Shown: in pieces, positions 50,051 to 57,285 of the stretch | Numbering within the stretch: the stretch's first letter is position 1 | Layout: each line of letters begins with the position of its first letter | Assembly (NCBI GenBank): GCA_021796445.1 | Contig: JAKACB010000002.1 | Span: 1 to 57,347 of the forward strand | DNA: 57,347 nt | Source: Nanobdellota archaeon | GTDB lineage: Archaea > Nanoarchaeota > Nanoarchaeia > Parvarchaeales > Parvarchaeaceae | Direction: 5' to 3' | Notes under the pieces: model-generated | What the model saw: only the letters and a program-made list of their open reading frames with translations | Database searches by the model: none | What the model was told of the DNA's origin: nothing | Translations under genes and position numbers: made by a program

Positions 50051-50560
50051 TTAAAAGCTATCTGTTTCCTTTATTTCCATTTCCGCTATGCTGTTATCAT
50101 CATTAAACAAAAAATATGCGGTTATCTTTTTTCCCAAAAGAATATCGGGCAGCCAATATTTATCGTCAGACCACATTTTTTCAAGCGGTAATCCCTTAAT
50201 ATCCATCCATTGCGGAGCCATCTCCTCGCTTTCAACCGGTTCTCCTTCCCACTTATAAGCAATAAATACGTGTGCTCTCTGGTTAAAATCCTTATCTGAT
50301 GGATTATTCTTAAAATAAAAATTTATCACTGCAACTTTTTCAAACTCCTTAAGATTTACATTGATTTCTTCCTTTGTTTCCCTAAGAAGTGCATCGGTTA
50401 TGCTTTCTCCTTTTTCAACTTTACCGCCTACACCGTTAAGCTTTCCGGCACCGAATCCCCTTTTTTTCATTGCTATGAGTATTTTATTTGTATTTTTATC
50501 AAAAAGATAGCATAAGGTTACATCCCTTAAGTTTCTGTAATTTTCAATGTAGTACTTCAA
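50051..50560 (-). CDS. Nudix hydrolase, MutT/MTH1-like
   Basis: 169 residues. The Nudix box is GKVEKGESITDALLRETKEE (positions about 46-65), preceded by GFGAGKLNGVG, which matches the MTH1 pattern GKWNGFGGK. Enzymes of this kind hydrolyse 8-oxo-dGTP and related damaged nucleotides, preventing mutations. The C-terminal half contains YKWEGEPVESEEMAPQWMDI, typical of MTH1. It is convergent with the anchored protein gene, four bases apart, and is downstream of the SDR gene on the same strand. Confidence 0.88.
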   Translation of the reverse strand: MKYYIENYRNLRDVTLCYLFDKNTNKILIAMKKRGFGAGKLNGVGGKVEKGESITDALLRETKEEINVNLKEFEKVAVINFYFKNNPSDKDFNQRAHVFIAYKWEGEPVESEEMAPQWMDIKGLPLEKMWSDDKYWLPDILLGKKITAYFLFNDDNSIAEMEIKETDSF

Positions 50561-50590
50561 ATTTTTATCATTTGATTCTACCGTATAGGG

Positions 50591-51379
50591 TCAGACTGCA
50601 CTCCATCCTCCGTCAACTGCAAGAATGTGTCCTGTAATATAAGAAGAAGCATTGGAAGCAAGAAATACTGCTGCACCCTTAAGTTCATTAGGATTCCCTA
50701 CTCTTTCCATTGGAGTCCTCTGTGTAATATGATCAAGTATAGCTTTGTCTTTTAATAGATCATTTGTCATTTCGCTTGGGAAAAATCCGGGGGCAATTGC
50801 ATTTATCCTTATATTCTGGCCAGCAAATTCAACCGCCATTGCCCTCGTAAGATTTACCACCGCACCTTTGCTGGCATAATAGGGTGCAGCAGGTATTATA
50901 TCTCCGAATAACCCATAAATTGATGCTATGTTTATTATGCTCCCCTTTAAGTTGTGAGCAATCATGCTTGCTATTACCTTCTGTGAAAAGACAAATACCG
51001 CAGAGATATCAACGTCAAGAACTTTCTGCCAATCTTCCTTTTTTAAGTTTAAAGAGGGCCCCGCTACGGCAGAGCCGGCATTATTTATTAGTATGTCTAT
51101 TTTCTGAAGTTTTTCCTCTGCAACCTTAACAACATTAATTATATCCTCTTCTTTTGTCAGATCTGCCTTTACGGGTATTATCTTTCTATTTGTGTACTTG
51201 CTTATTCTGTTTGCATTTTCTATCAATTTTTCGTCCCTTCTAGCACATATTACAACATCAGCGCCGGCTTCTGCCAAAGCTTCCGTGAAACTTATACCCA
51301 AACCGCTTGAAGCGCCGGTTACTATAGCTGACTTTCCAGTTAAATCAAACATTTTAATTAATTCCGATTTTTCATCCAT
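50591..51379 (-). CDS. Short-chain dehydrogenase/reductase
   Basis: 262 residues. The cofactor motif is TGASSGLG, followed by the structural NNAG, a catalytic Ser in INIASIYG and Tyr/Lys in YYASKGA. The closing PMERVGNPNELKGAAVFLASNASSYITG segment is classic for gluconate/3-ketoacyl-type SDRs. Likely NAD(P)-dependent oxidation of a sugar acid or alcohol. The minus-strand TATA-like aatataaaac about 22 bases before the ATG at 51379 supports this start over the Met ten codons later. Confidence 0.92.
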   Translation of the reverse strand: MDEKSELIKMFDLTGKSAIVTGASSGLGISFTEALAEAGADVVICARRDEKLIENANRISKYTNRKIIPVKADLTKEEDIINVVKVAEEKLQKIDILINNAGSAVAGPSLNLKKEDWQKVLDVDISAVFVFSQKVIASMIAHNLKGSIINIASIYGLFGDIIPAAPYYASKGAVVNLTRAMAVEFAGQNIRINAIAPGFFPSEMTNDLLKDKAILDHITQRTPMERVGNPNELKGAAVFLASNASSYITGHILAVDGGWSAV

Positions 51380-51491
51380 TTTATTGATATGCAGTTTTAT
51401 ATTAAATAGTTAATTATTAAAAACCAATATCAATAACCTATTACTACTCTGGCAGTTAGATATTTTTATATAAAGAACTTTATTAATTTGT

Positions 51492-52841
51492 ATGAAAGGA
51501 AATACCGCCGGCGCCGCACGTATCCTTCTATCAATAATAGGATTTATCTCACTAATAATTGGATTGGCGTTTCTATTCACTGGGCTGCTTATTTTTTTGG
51601 GTGTAAACGTATTAAGTACATTCCTACCTAAGTCAGTAATCTCCGTATTCTTGCCTTCAGATATAGGATTTATATCAGGAGTGGGGATAGTATTGGGCAT
51701 TTCAATTATCATACTAAGCAGGCTTTTCCATACCAGCAGTAAATGGCTAAAGGAAAGGAGAGTAAAAGGAGGGATACTTGCAATCCTTTTGTCTGTTTCT
51801 TCATTGATAGGAATAACTATAGCGGGAATTTCGTTTAACCTTACCTTATCAGGGTATATTTTTTATATACTGATATTAGTTTATGCTGCAATAATAATAT
51901 CAATTCTAACCAGCTGGAAAGATATGAATGGTGGGCTTGAAGATGTTCTCCCGGGAGTGGGCTTCTTTTTTGCAGCCGCTTTTCTTATATTTGTGTTTTT
52001 TGCAGTATTGTATGCTTTTTTCCCGCTCCAATCTAGCTCATTATCAAACCTTGGCAGCCAGTCACTGTTTTCTATCTTTACAGGCTCCTTAGGAAGGAGC
52101 ACTTTTCATTCCACAGCTATAAATTACAGTTATCCAAACTCCCTTGTAAATATAAACTTGAATGGCATTTTTGCATCTGCAGGCCCATTGCTTTCATTAA
52201 GCAACTCCTCAAACGCAAGCACTAATAACCTTACAAGAATACTCAAAAATACCAGTATAAACGTTTTATTGCCCACTTCATTTATAGTTTCTGCCATCGG
52301 CAACTCTCCCGAATTTGCGTCTAATCTGAAGGCATTAAACATAACCCAATACACCAAACAAAACAACTCCAAAAACGCCAGAGCTTACTTAGATGGATAT
52401 TTCCCGGAGTTAAGCCAGTTTTACTTCATAATAACCGGTAAGCAAAAAATAAACTCTTCGGATAACATAAGCATACTGAGTCTTTCCCCCTCTAAATTCG
52501 AATCTTACCTTAAAAGACTCAACATAACTTTAGTAAATTCCAGCTTTCCGATAAATGCTACAAAATATCTATACTCTAGTGAAAGTGGCAAAAACCTAGG
52601 AAAGTACCTGCCTTCACAGATGTTCTTTGTGAATATGTCAAATAATGTAGGAATACAATTAATATACGGAAGCAGCAAGATATTCAATATTACAAGAGTA
52701 CCCTTTTATTCGGCAGCTATTGAATTGTATGTTAAGAACTCAACTATCTGTTTTGAATTCGGCGCAGATTTTTCATCTAGCAATGAAAAAATATTTGATT
52801 CTTCCTATTCTTTGATAGGAAATACTTTGAAATGCAGTTGA
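51492..52841 (+). CDS. Polytopic membrane protein with external C-terminal domain
   Basis: 449 residues. Five or six helices occupy the first 185 residues, then about 260 external residues rich in Ser and Asn with many Asn-Ser/Thr sites and a single Cys pair at the far end. Not recognised. The outer domain has the same composition as the anchored protein at 48451 and shares a short F-P-x-L-x-Q pattern with it; whether they are homologous is uncertain. A TATA-like tttatataaag lies about 25 bases before the start, indicating a leaderless transcript, divergent from the SDR gene. Confidence 0.7.
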   Translation: MKGNTAGAARILLSIIGFISLIIGLAFLFTGLLIFLGVNVLSTFLPKSVISVFLPSDIGFISGVGIVLGISIIILSRLFHTSSKWLKERRVKGGILAILLSVSSLIGITIAGISFNLTLSGYIFYILILVYAAIIISILTSWKDMNGGLEDVLPGVGFFFAAAFLIFVFFAVLYAFFPLQSSSLSNLGSQSLFSIFTGSLGRSTFHSTAINYSYPNSLVNINLNGIFASAGPLLSLSNSSNASTNNLTRILKNTSINVLLPTSFIVSAIGNSPEFASNLKALNITQYTKQNNSKNARAYLDGYFPELSQFYFIITGKQKINSSDNISILSLSPSKFESYLKRLNITLVNSSFPINATKYLYSSESGKNLGKYLPSQMFFVNMSNNVGIQLIYGSSKIFNITRVPFYSAAIELYVKNSTICFEFGADFSSSNEKIFDSSYSLIGNTLKCS

Positions 52842-52887
52842 TTTTAGTTAAACAATAATTAATATATCCAGCAAGGCATAATAATAA

Positions 52888-53529
52888 ATGGCAGGGATAT
52901 CCTTTCCAGCGGTTCCAAACCTTGTGACAGTTGATAATTACAGCAACAGGCTTAACATGCTGATACAAACTAGGGTTGTTTATCCCCATAATTTTTCAAA
53001 CACAAAAAACGAGTTCAAGCTGCTTTACTCCGAAACAATACATTCATTTCTTTATGGGTGCCCAGATGCAGCATTATCCTTAGCCGTTAGGTGCTTAGAG
53101 CAGGGCCTCAAACACTACTTGAATGAAAACAACATCAAAGAAATACACTACAAAGACAAAAACAATAACAAAAGAATTATAAAATTAAGCTATGCAAGGC
53201 TGTTTGATTTAATCCAATGCGACGAAAACCCTGTAAAGGACAAGGAGATACTGCAGTACCTTAAATCACTTAGGAATTATACTCATGAAGACAAACTAGT
53301 TGAGGACTTCCATGCATTGGAAGCAATAAGGCATGTGACCGACGTTTTAAACGAGCTTTTTTCATTCAAAACTCTGACTATAACGGTAGAAACCTGCCGT
53401 TTATGTGGACAAAAGCACAGCATAGATATAGACTCAAAGGATTATTTCATAGGCAACAGGATAATGCTGAAATGTCCTAATAGTTCAGAATACTTCAACA
53501 ACATTGGTGAGTTTATTGTAGATATATAA
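52888..53529 (+). CDS. HEPN-like protein with C-terminal zinc-binding cysteines
   Basis: 213 residues. An all-helical domain (about 45-160) carries LAVRCLEQGLKHYL and SLRNYTHEDK; the R-N-x-x-H (Arg129, His133) arrangement resembles the R-x4-6-H motif of HEPN and DUF4145 domains, some of which are RNases. The C-terminus adds Cys170-x2-Cys173, His177 and Cys196, which could bind zinc. Function is not known; the assignment is motif-based. No nucleotidyltransferase partner gene (as in HEPN-MNT modules) is adjacent. Confidence 0.55.
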   Translation: MAGISFPAVPNLVTVDNYSNRLNMLIQTRVVYPHNFSNTKNEFKLLYSETIHSFLYGCPDAALSLAVRCLEQGLKHYLNENNIKEIHYKDKNNNKRIIKLSYARLFDLIQCDENPVKDKEILQYLKSLRNYTHEDKLVEDFHALEAIRHVTDVLNELFSFKTLTITVETCRLCGQKHSIDIDSKDYFIGNRIMLKCPNSSEYFNNIGEFIVDI

Positions 53530-53604
53530 TGAAAATAAAGCAGGGTTGAATTTCACAACCCTTAATAAATGAATGTTAATTCTTTGCAGAATCACCAAAA
53601 AAAA

Positions 53605-53907
53605 TTACTGCTGGTTACCCTGATCCTGCTGCGGTTCTTCTGAAGGAGCTTCAGGATTTGACTCTGCACTAGGGTTTGAATCCGCTGCAGTTTCCTGCTT
53701 TTCCTCTTCAGGTTTTTCCGAAACACTTGGTTGCACAGTCTCTTGTTGGCCCATCCCCTGTTGGGGTTCCATAGGCTGCTCAGCATTTTGCTGAGGTTCC
53801 TGCTGTTCAGGCTGCATGTGCACCTTCATATGTTCCTCGAGTTCTTCCTTGCTTTTGAACTCTTCTCCGCATGTTTCACACTTAAATTTTCTGTGGAATA
53901 ATTCCAT
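53605..53907 (-). CDS. Single C2H2 zinc-finger protein with Gln/Pro/Glu-rich tail
   Basis: 100 residues. Near the N-terminus is a classical C2H2 finger, FKCETCGEEFKSKEELEEHM followed by KVH, with Cys10-x2-Cys13-x12-His26-x3-His30. The remaining 68 residues are unstructured and rich in Gln, Glu, Pro, Asn and Ser. One C2H2 finger with a low-complexity acidic tail is a layout known from small archaeal zinc-finger proteins, and may bind nucleic acid or proteins. It lies between two plus-strand genes. Role unknown. Confidence 0.75.
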   Translation of the reverse strand: MELFHRKFKCETCGEEFKSKEELEEHMKVHMQPEQQEPQQNAEQPMEPQQGMGQQETVQPSVSEKPEEEKQETAADSNPSAESNPEAPSEEPQQDQGNQQ

Positions 53908-54034
53908 ATTAGTTTAAACAGTTAATCATATAAAAGTGTTTGCCAAATTTTAATCGAAAAACGGTAAATTCTCCAATGATTTCAATAAATCCAATATTTA
54001 AAAGAAATTTAAATCAGTAATGGTATAACAAAAA

Positions 54035-54820
54035 ATGGTATACTATTCGCAGGTCAATAAAAAGGAGATTTTAATTGAAGAGTTCGGCGTTGAAGAGCTG
54101 ACCAAAAGGGTCATAGTCTGCCCAATAGAATGGGACAGAGTATTCCCCAATGATTGGATTGACAGACTAAGAAAGGAATTCAAAGTTGAAATCTTAAAGA
54201 CTGGTGACAGGCATCTGAGCAAACTGGAGAACAATTATAGGATAAAAGACACCCTTTTCCTTTTCATAAACAGAGGCATAGCTGAAGCAACCGACAGATT
54301 TTATATATTGGCTAAAAATCCAAAGGTTAAAGAGATTATATTTTTAGGAACATCTGCATCATTAATTGATGATCTTGATACTGGGGATATAAATATACCT
54401 AAATTTGTACTTCCTTGGGAAGAATTAAGTTCAGAATATGTCAATGCCTTTGAATTTTTACCTGTTGGAAACAACGCCCTTGTTGACAAACTTACAAAAG
54501 AAACAAATAGATTTGCACAGAACTATAGTCTAAAGGTTAAAAACGACAACAATGCAACCGTGGAATTATTCTATGGAGAGACTACTGAGCTATTGGAATT
54601 TTTTAAGCAGATGAATATTTCTACGATAGACATGGAACTATCCGCTTTGTACCGTTTGTCTGCAGCTTTTGATAAGAAAGCAGCAGGTATACTAGAAGTT
54701 GGAGATAGGCCCCTGCACAAGGAAGAATTTTTCTCCCAAAAGCACAAAAACAAGAAAAACAAAAGAAACGAAAGTAGAGAGGTTATTTTTAGAGTTGTTA
54801 AGTCACTATTGCAAAATTAG
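54035..54820 (+). CDS. Nucleoside phosphorylase-superfamily protein
   Basis: 261 residues. The central strand IIFLGTSASLIDDLDTGDINIP matches the glycine-rich phosphate-site region of nucleoside phosphorylases, and STIDMELSALYRLSAAF with AAGILEVGDRPLHKE matches their ribose-binding Met-Glu and the Asp that contacts the base. A phosphorylase or nucleosidase acting on nucleosides or 5'-methylthioadenosine-like compounds is likely. Identity to named members is low, so substrate choice is open. The C-terminal end is lysine-rich (KHKNKKNKR). Confidence 0.75.
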   Translation: MVYYSQVNKKEILIEEFGVEELTKRVIVCPIEWDRVFPNDWIDRLRKEFKVEILKTGDRHLSKLENNYRIKDTLFLFINRGIAEATDRFYILAKNPKVKEIIFLGTSASLIDDLDTGDINIPKFVLPWEELSSEYVNAFEFLPVGNNALVDKLTKETNRFAQNYSLKVKNDNNATVELFYGETTELLEFFKQMNISTIDMELSALYRLSAAFDKKAAGILEVGDRPLHKEEFFSQKHKNKKNKRNESREVIFRVVKSLLQN

Positions 54821-54853
54821 AAAACTTAAATACTGAAAGATAAAAACAATATA

Positions 54854-55399
54854 ATGGACTTACAGAAAGGAACGTTTTATAAGGCCAAAGACGGCACTAT
54901 AATTTTATTGCGTTACCCTTCTAAAAATGATTCAATTCAATTGATGAACCTTATAAATGAATTAGTTGAAGAGCATGCCCCCATAGGCTCAAATGCAAAA
55001 GTGAATAGAAAGGAGGAGGAAGAACACGTTAAAAAGGCTATAAAAGAGATTAAGGAAAAAAATAGGATTCAATTTTTAGCCGAAGCCGACAACAACCTAA
55101 TAGGGAATATCCAAATAAAGAGATTACATGGAAAATCGATGCATGTTGGAGAGTTGGGCATATCCATAAAAAAAGAGTACAGAGACAGGGGAATAGGTAA
55201 ATTGATGATGAATCAAGCACTGAAATATGCACGTAAAGAAGGAATAAAAATCGTAACGCTTTCCGTTTTCGCAAACAATTATAGAGCAATACACTTATAT
55301 AAAAAATTAGGATTTAAGAAAGCGGGTTTACTGAAAGGTACTTTAAAAGATAAAGGCAGATATTTCGATGAAATTATAATGTTGAAGAACATAAGTTGA
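54854..55399 (+). CDS. GNAT acetyltransferase
   Basis: 181 residues. The acetyl-CoA loop is R-D-R-G-I-G-K within IKKEYRDRGIGKLMMNQALK, and the end of the fold is VTLSVFANNYRAIHLYKKLGFKKAGLLKG, which is the RimI/RimJ pattern. Acetylates a protein N-terminus, an amino acid or a small amine; the target is unknown. It follows the phosphorylase-like gene by 33 bases. Confidence 0.9.
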   Translation: MDLQKGTFYKAKDGTIILLRYPSKNDSIQLMNLINELVEEHAPIGSNAKVNRKEEEEHVKKAIKEIKEKNRIQFLAEADNNLIGNIQIKRLHGKSMHVGELGISIKKEYRDRGIGKLMMNQALKYARKEGIKIVTLSVFANNYRAIHLYKKLGFKKAGLLKGTLKDKGRYFDEIIMLKNIS

Positions 55400-55510
55400 A
55401 AGTAGAATACACGTTATTTATCAAGACGTTAATGCTTAAAAGTAAAAGGTCTAATTCATTAAATAAACTGCATAAAACTAATTTAAACTTAAATACCCGA
55501 ATTAAATAGA

Positions 55511-56209
55511 ATGATAATGACAGAGTATCCCAATATCAGCTTTGAGATATCTAAGGAAAAAGATGAAATAGTATGCATAGAACATCCTAATGGTATACCA
55601 TTAAAAATAAGTGGAAAGGCAAAAATCATAAAATACGTTGAAAGTGTTTACGAACTACGATTAAAGGATATACAAGCAAGCAGGCAGTTACTGCAAATCG
55701 AGTGGGGCAAAATACACTATAAAGTCATGAAAAGGCTACGGGAGATTATGGACATTGAATGGCCTGATAAAAATATAACAGGGTTTATGACTCTCAATGA
55801 AATATGCCCAAGAGATTTAGACACTTGGTCGTTTTTTGTTGAAGCATTTGCAAATGTTGAGGCACGAAAAGGGATATGTCTACATGAAATAACTCATTTT
55901 CTTTTCTTTGAGAAGTGGAAGCAGGTATTTAAGAATTTCAACGAAAAAGAGTTCAATAAGCCAGGGTTGGCATGGAACCTCAGTGAAATACTTGTTGAAC
56001 CGATAAATGAAGATCCTATCCTAAAGAGATTAGTACCTAGTACTGCAAAAGCCTACGAAAGATATTACAAAACGAAAATAAATGAAGAAAATGAAAGCAT
56101 AATGGAGCATTTTAGAAAAATGTATATAGATTACAATTCAGATTTTGCTGAACTCCTGAAAGTAAGTTATGACGAAATAAAGCACCTAAAGTCAATGAAT
56201 GTACTTTGA
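55511..56209 (+). CDS. Putative zinc metallopeptidase with HExxH motif
   Basis: 232 residues. GICLHEITHFLFFEKWK (121-137) gives H125-E126-x-x-H129, the metal-binding and catalytic motif of zincin peptidases. A later Glu in NLSEILVEP (Glu159 or Glu163) is well placed as third ligand. No signal peptide or membrane segment is seen, so it would be cytosolic. The N-terminal 90 residues are not recognised. Family unknown; the metallopeptidase call rests on the motif and its setting. Its stop codon overlaps the first of several inverted repeats that follow. Confidence 0.6.
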   Translation: MIMTEYPNISFEISKEKDEIVCIEHPNGIPLKISGKAKIIKYVESVYELRLKDIQASRQLLQIEWGKIHYKVMKRLREIMDIEWPDKNITGFMTLNEICPRDLDTWSFFVEAFANVEARKGICLHEITHFLFFEKWKQVFKNFNEKEFNKPGLAWNLSEILVEPINEDPILKRLVPSTAKAYERYYKTKINEENESIMEHFRKMYIDYNSDFAELLKVSYDEIKHLKSMNVL

Positions 56210-56246
56210 CTATAGACCTTTTTGATTAGACTTATCTATAGTCTAA
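56208..56246 (+). repeat. Two overlapping, mutually exclusive inverted repeats
   Basis: GACTATAG (56208-56215) pairs with CTATAGTC (56236-56243), while TTAGACT (56226-56232) pairs with AGTCTAA (56240-56246). The two stems share bases 56240-56243, so only one can form. The first overlaps the stop of the metallopeptidase-like gene. This may be a terminator or a switch at the start of the structured stretch. Confidence 0.5.
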
Positions 56247-56277
56247 ACGGATAAAAATGGTTAAAGAAAAAGAAAGC

Positions 56278-56498
56278 CTTAAATATATGCAGCATTCAAG
56301 TAATTAAATGAAATCACTTAAAAGTATAGAGGCATGCGGTCCGATGACAACCGCTTTGGTTCATAGGTAGAATCACATACACAGACATACTTGATTTTAT
56401 AGCGTTTTCTTTTCTTCTGGTATCTATAATGTATAGAAATACTGCTAATTCTCGTTTTCTTCGGGTTTTTGCCGAAATTAAAAAACAGGAGGTATAAA
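56278..56498 (+). promoter_or_regulatory. Structured non-coding leader before the zinc-GNAT gene
   Basis: A TATA-like cttaaatatatgc (56278-56290) would place a transcript start near 56308. Inverted repeats follow: GCGGT-N9-ACCGC (56336-56354), TCTATA-N3-TATAGA (56423-56437) and TTCGG-N7-CCGAA (56460-56476), with a pyrimidine-rich tract (cgttttcttttcttctgg) at 56403-56420, then a strong ribosome site aggaggt at 56488-56493. Together this looks like a leader RNA or a small ncRNA ending at the T tract. No known riboswitch class is recognised. Confidence 0.45.
56308..56370 (+). CDS. Leaderless 20-codon ORF (leader peptide or ncRNA start)
   Basis: The ATG lies 25 bases after the TATA-like stretch, so the transcript would begin at the start codon. 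The 20 residues (MKSLKSIEACGPMTTALVHR) show no hydrophobic segment. The GCGGT hairpin at 56336-56354 lies inside it, so translation would open the stem. It may be a regulatory leader or chance. Confidence 0.3.
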   Translation: MKSLKSIEACGPMTTALVHR

Positions 56499-56597
56499 AT
56501 GGAAAACAAAGGAAAGGAAAAGCAGAAATCGACAAAAATTGGCAGTTTGAATGACGTGCTGTCACAAAACAGTGATTTTGTTCATATCAGAAGCTAA
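56499..56597 (+). CDS. 32-codon ORF with strong ribosome site overlapping the zinc-GNAT start
   Basis: It starts 6 bases after a near-consensus aggaggt and encodes a basic, hydrophilic peptide (MENKGKEKQKSTKIGSLNDV...). It overlaps the first 47 bases of the frame of the GNAT gene and stops with TAA at 56595-56597, exactly where the GNAT fold begins in another frame. Skipping one base at the stop codon (agc-t-aaa) would fuse it to the GNAT domain. Either a coupled small ORF, a true N-terminus joined by frameshift, or an assembly error. Confidence 0.4.
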   Translation: MENKGKEKQKSTKIGSLNDVLSQNSDFVHIRS

Positions 56598-57285
56598 AAA
56601 TGGCTTTTGTATAAGAGATTACAGAGAAGATGACTTTGCTGGAATTTACAAAGTATATAAATCAGCATTCTCTGAGGAACCCTGGAATGAGTACAAAAAA
56701 TGCAGCTTATGCAAGGTTAATTATGGAATAAAAGAAAGTAATGATCCTGCAGAGAACTGCAAAAAATGTAGTAAGCCACTGAAATTAGAGGATTACTGGA
56801 CTGAAAAGGACGTAAGTGACGACATAAGCTACGCAAAATCCAAGGAATGGAATTCCGTACTTGTTGCGGATTCGGGTGGGGAAATACTTGGGTTTACTTG
56901 GGCTTATAACATCAGCATAGAAAAAGACATGAATTTTCTTAAAGGAGCACAGAATATGGACTGCTCAAAAAAGACAATTTATGTCGATGAAGTTGCTACT
57001 GCTGCTAACTCCCGCGGCAAAGGAGTAGCAACCGAACTGGAAAAGAAACTGTTTTCCAAGGCCGAAAACGCTGGCTTTGAATATGTAATTCTAAGAACTG
57101 ACGAAAGAAACATTGCTGCAATTAATCTCTACAGAAAGCTTGGCTTTGAAAGATTACTTTACGGCGTATCTGAAACCAACGAAAGCAAATACGCATATGA
57201 CCCCGAATTTAATTCTAGGGTTTATTTAGTAAAGAAGCTTCTGCCAGGTGAAAACATTGGAGGAAACAACGAATGCAAGTCGTAG
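56551..57285 (+). CDS. GNAT acetyltransferase with inserted zinc-binding cysteines
   Basis: 244 residues from the ATG at 56551. The GNAT domain begins at FCIRDYREDDF, carries VDEVATAANSRGKGVATELEKKL as its acetyl-CoA loop (R-G-K-G-V-A) and ends with RTDERNIAAINLYRKLGFERL. Between the first helix and the next strand there is an insert, CSLCKVNYGIKES...ENCKKC (Cys51, Cys54, Cys70, Cys73), a likely zinc ribbon, uncommon in this fold. The ATG at 56551 has no ribosome site of its own, and its first 15 residues look unlike a GNAT start, so the real start is uncertain (see the overlapping 32-codon ORF). The target is unknown. Confidence 0.8.
   Translation: MTCCHKTVILFISEAKNGFCIRDYREDDFAGIYKVYKSAFSEEPWNEYKKCSLCKVNYGIKESNDPAENCKKCSKPLKLEDYWTEKDVSDDISYAKSKEWNSVLVADSGGEILGFTWAYNISIEKDMNFLKGAQNMDCSKKTIYVDEVATAANSRGKGVATELEKKLFSKAENAGFEYVILRTDERNIAAINLYRKLGFERLLYGVSETNESKYAYDPEFNSRVYLVKKLLPGENIGGNNECKS

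Noticed and set aside
56356..56378. Stretch ggttcataggtagaatc resembling a tRNA T-arm
   Set aside because: No acceptor stem, D-arm or anticodon arm can be folded around it; treated as part of the structured leader.
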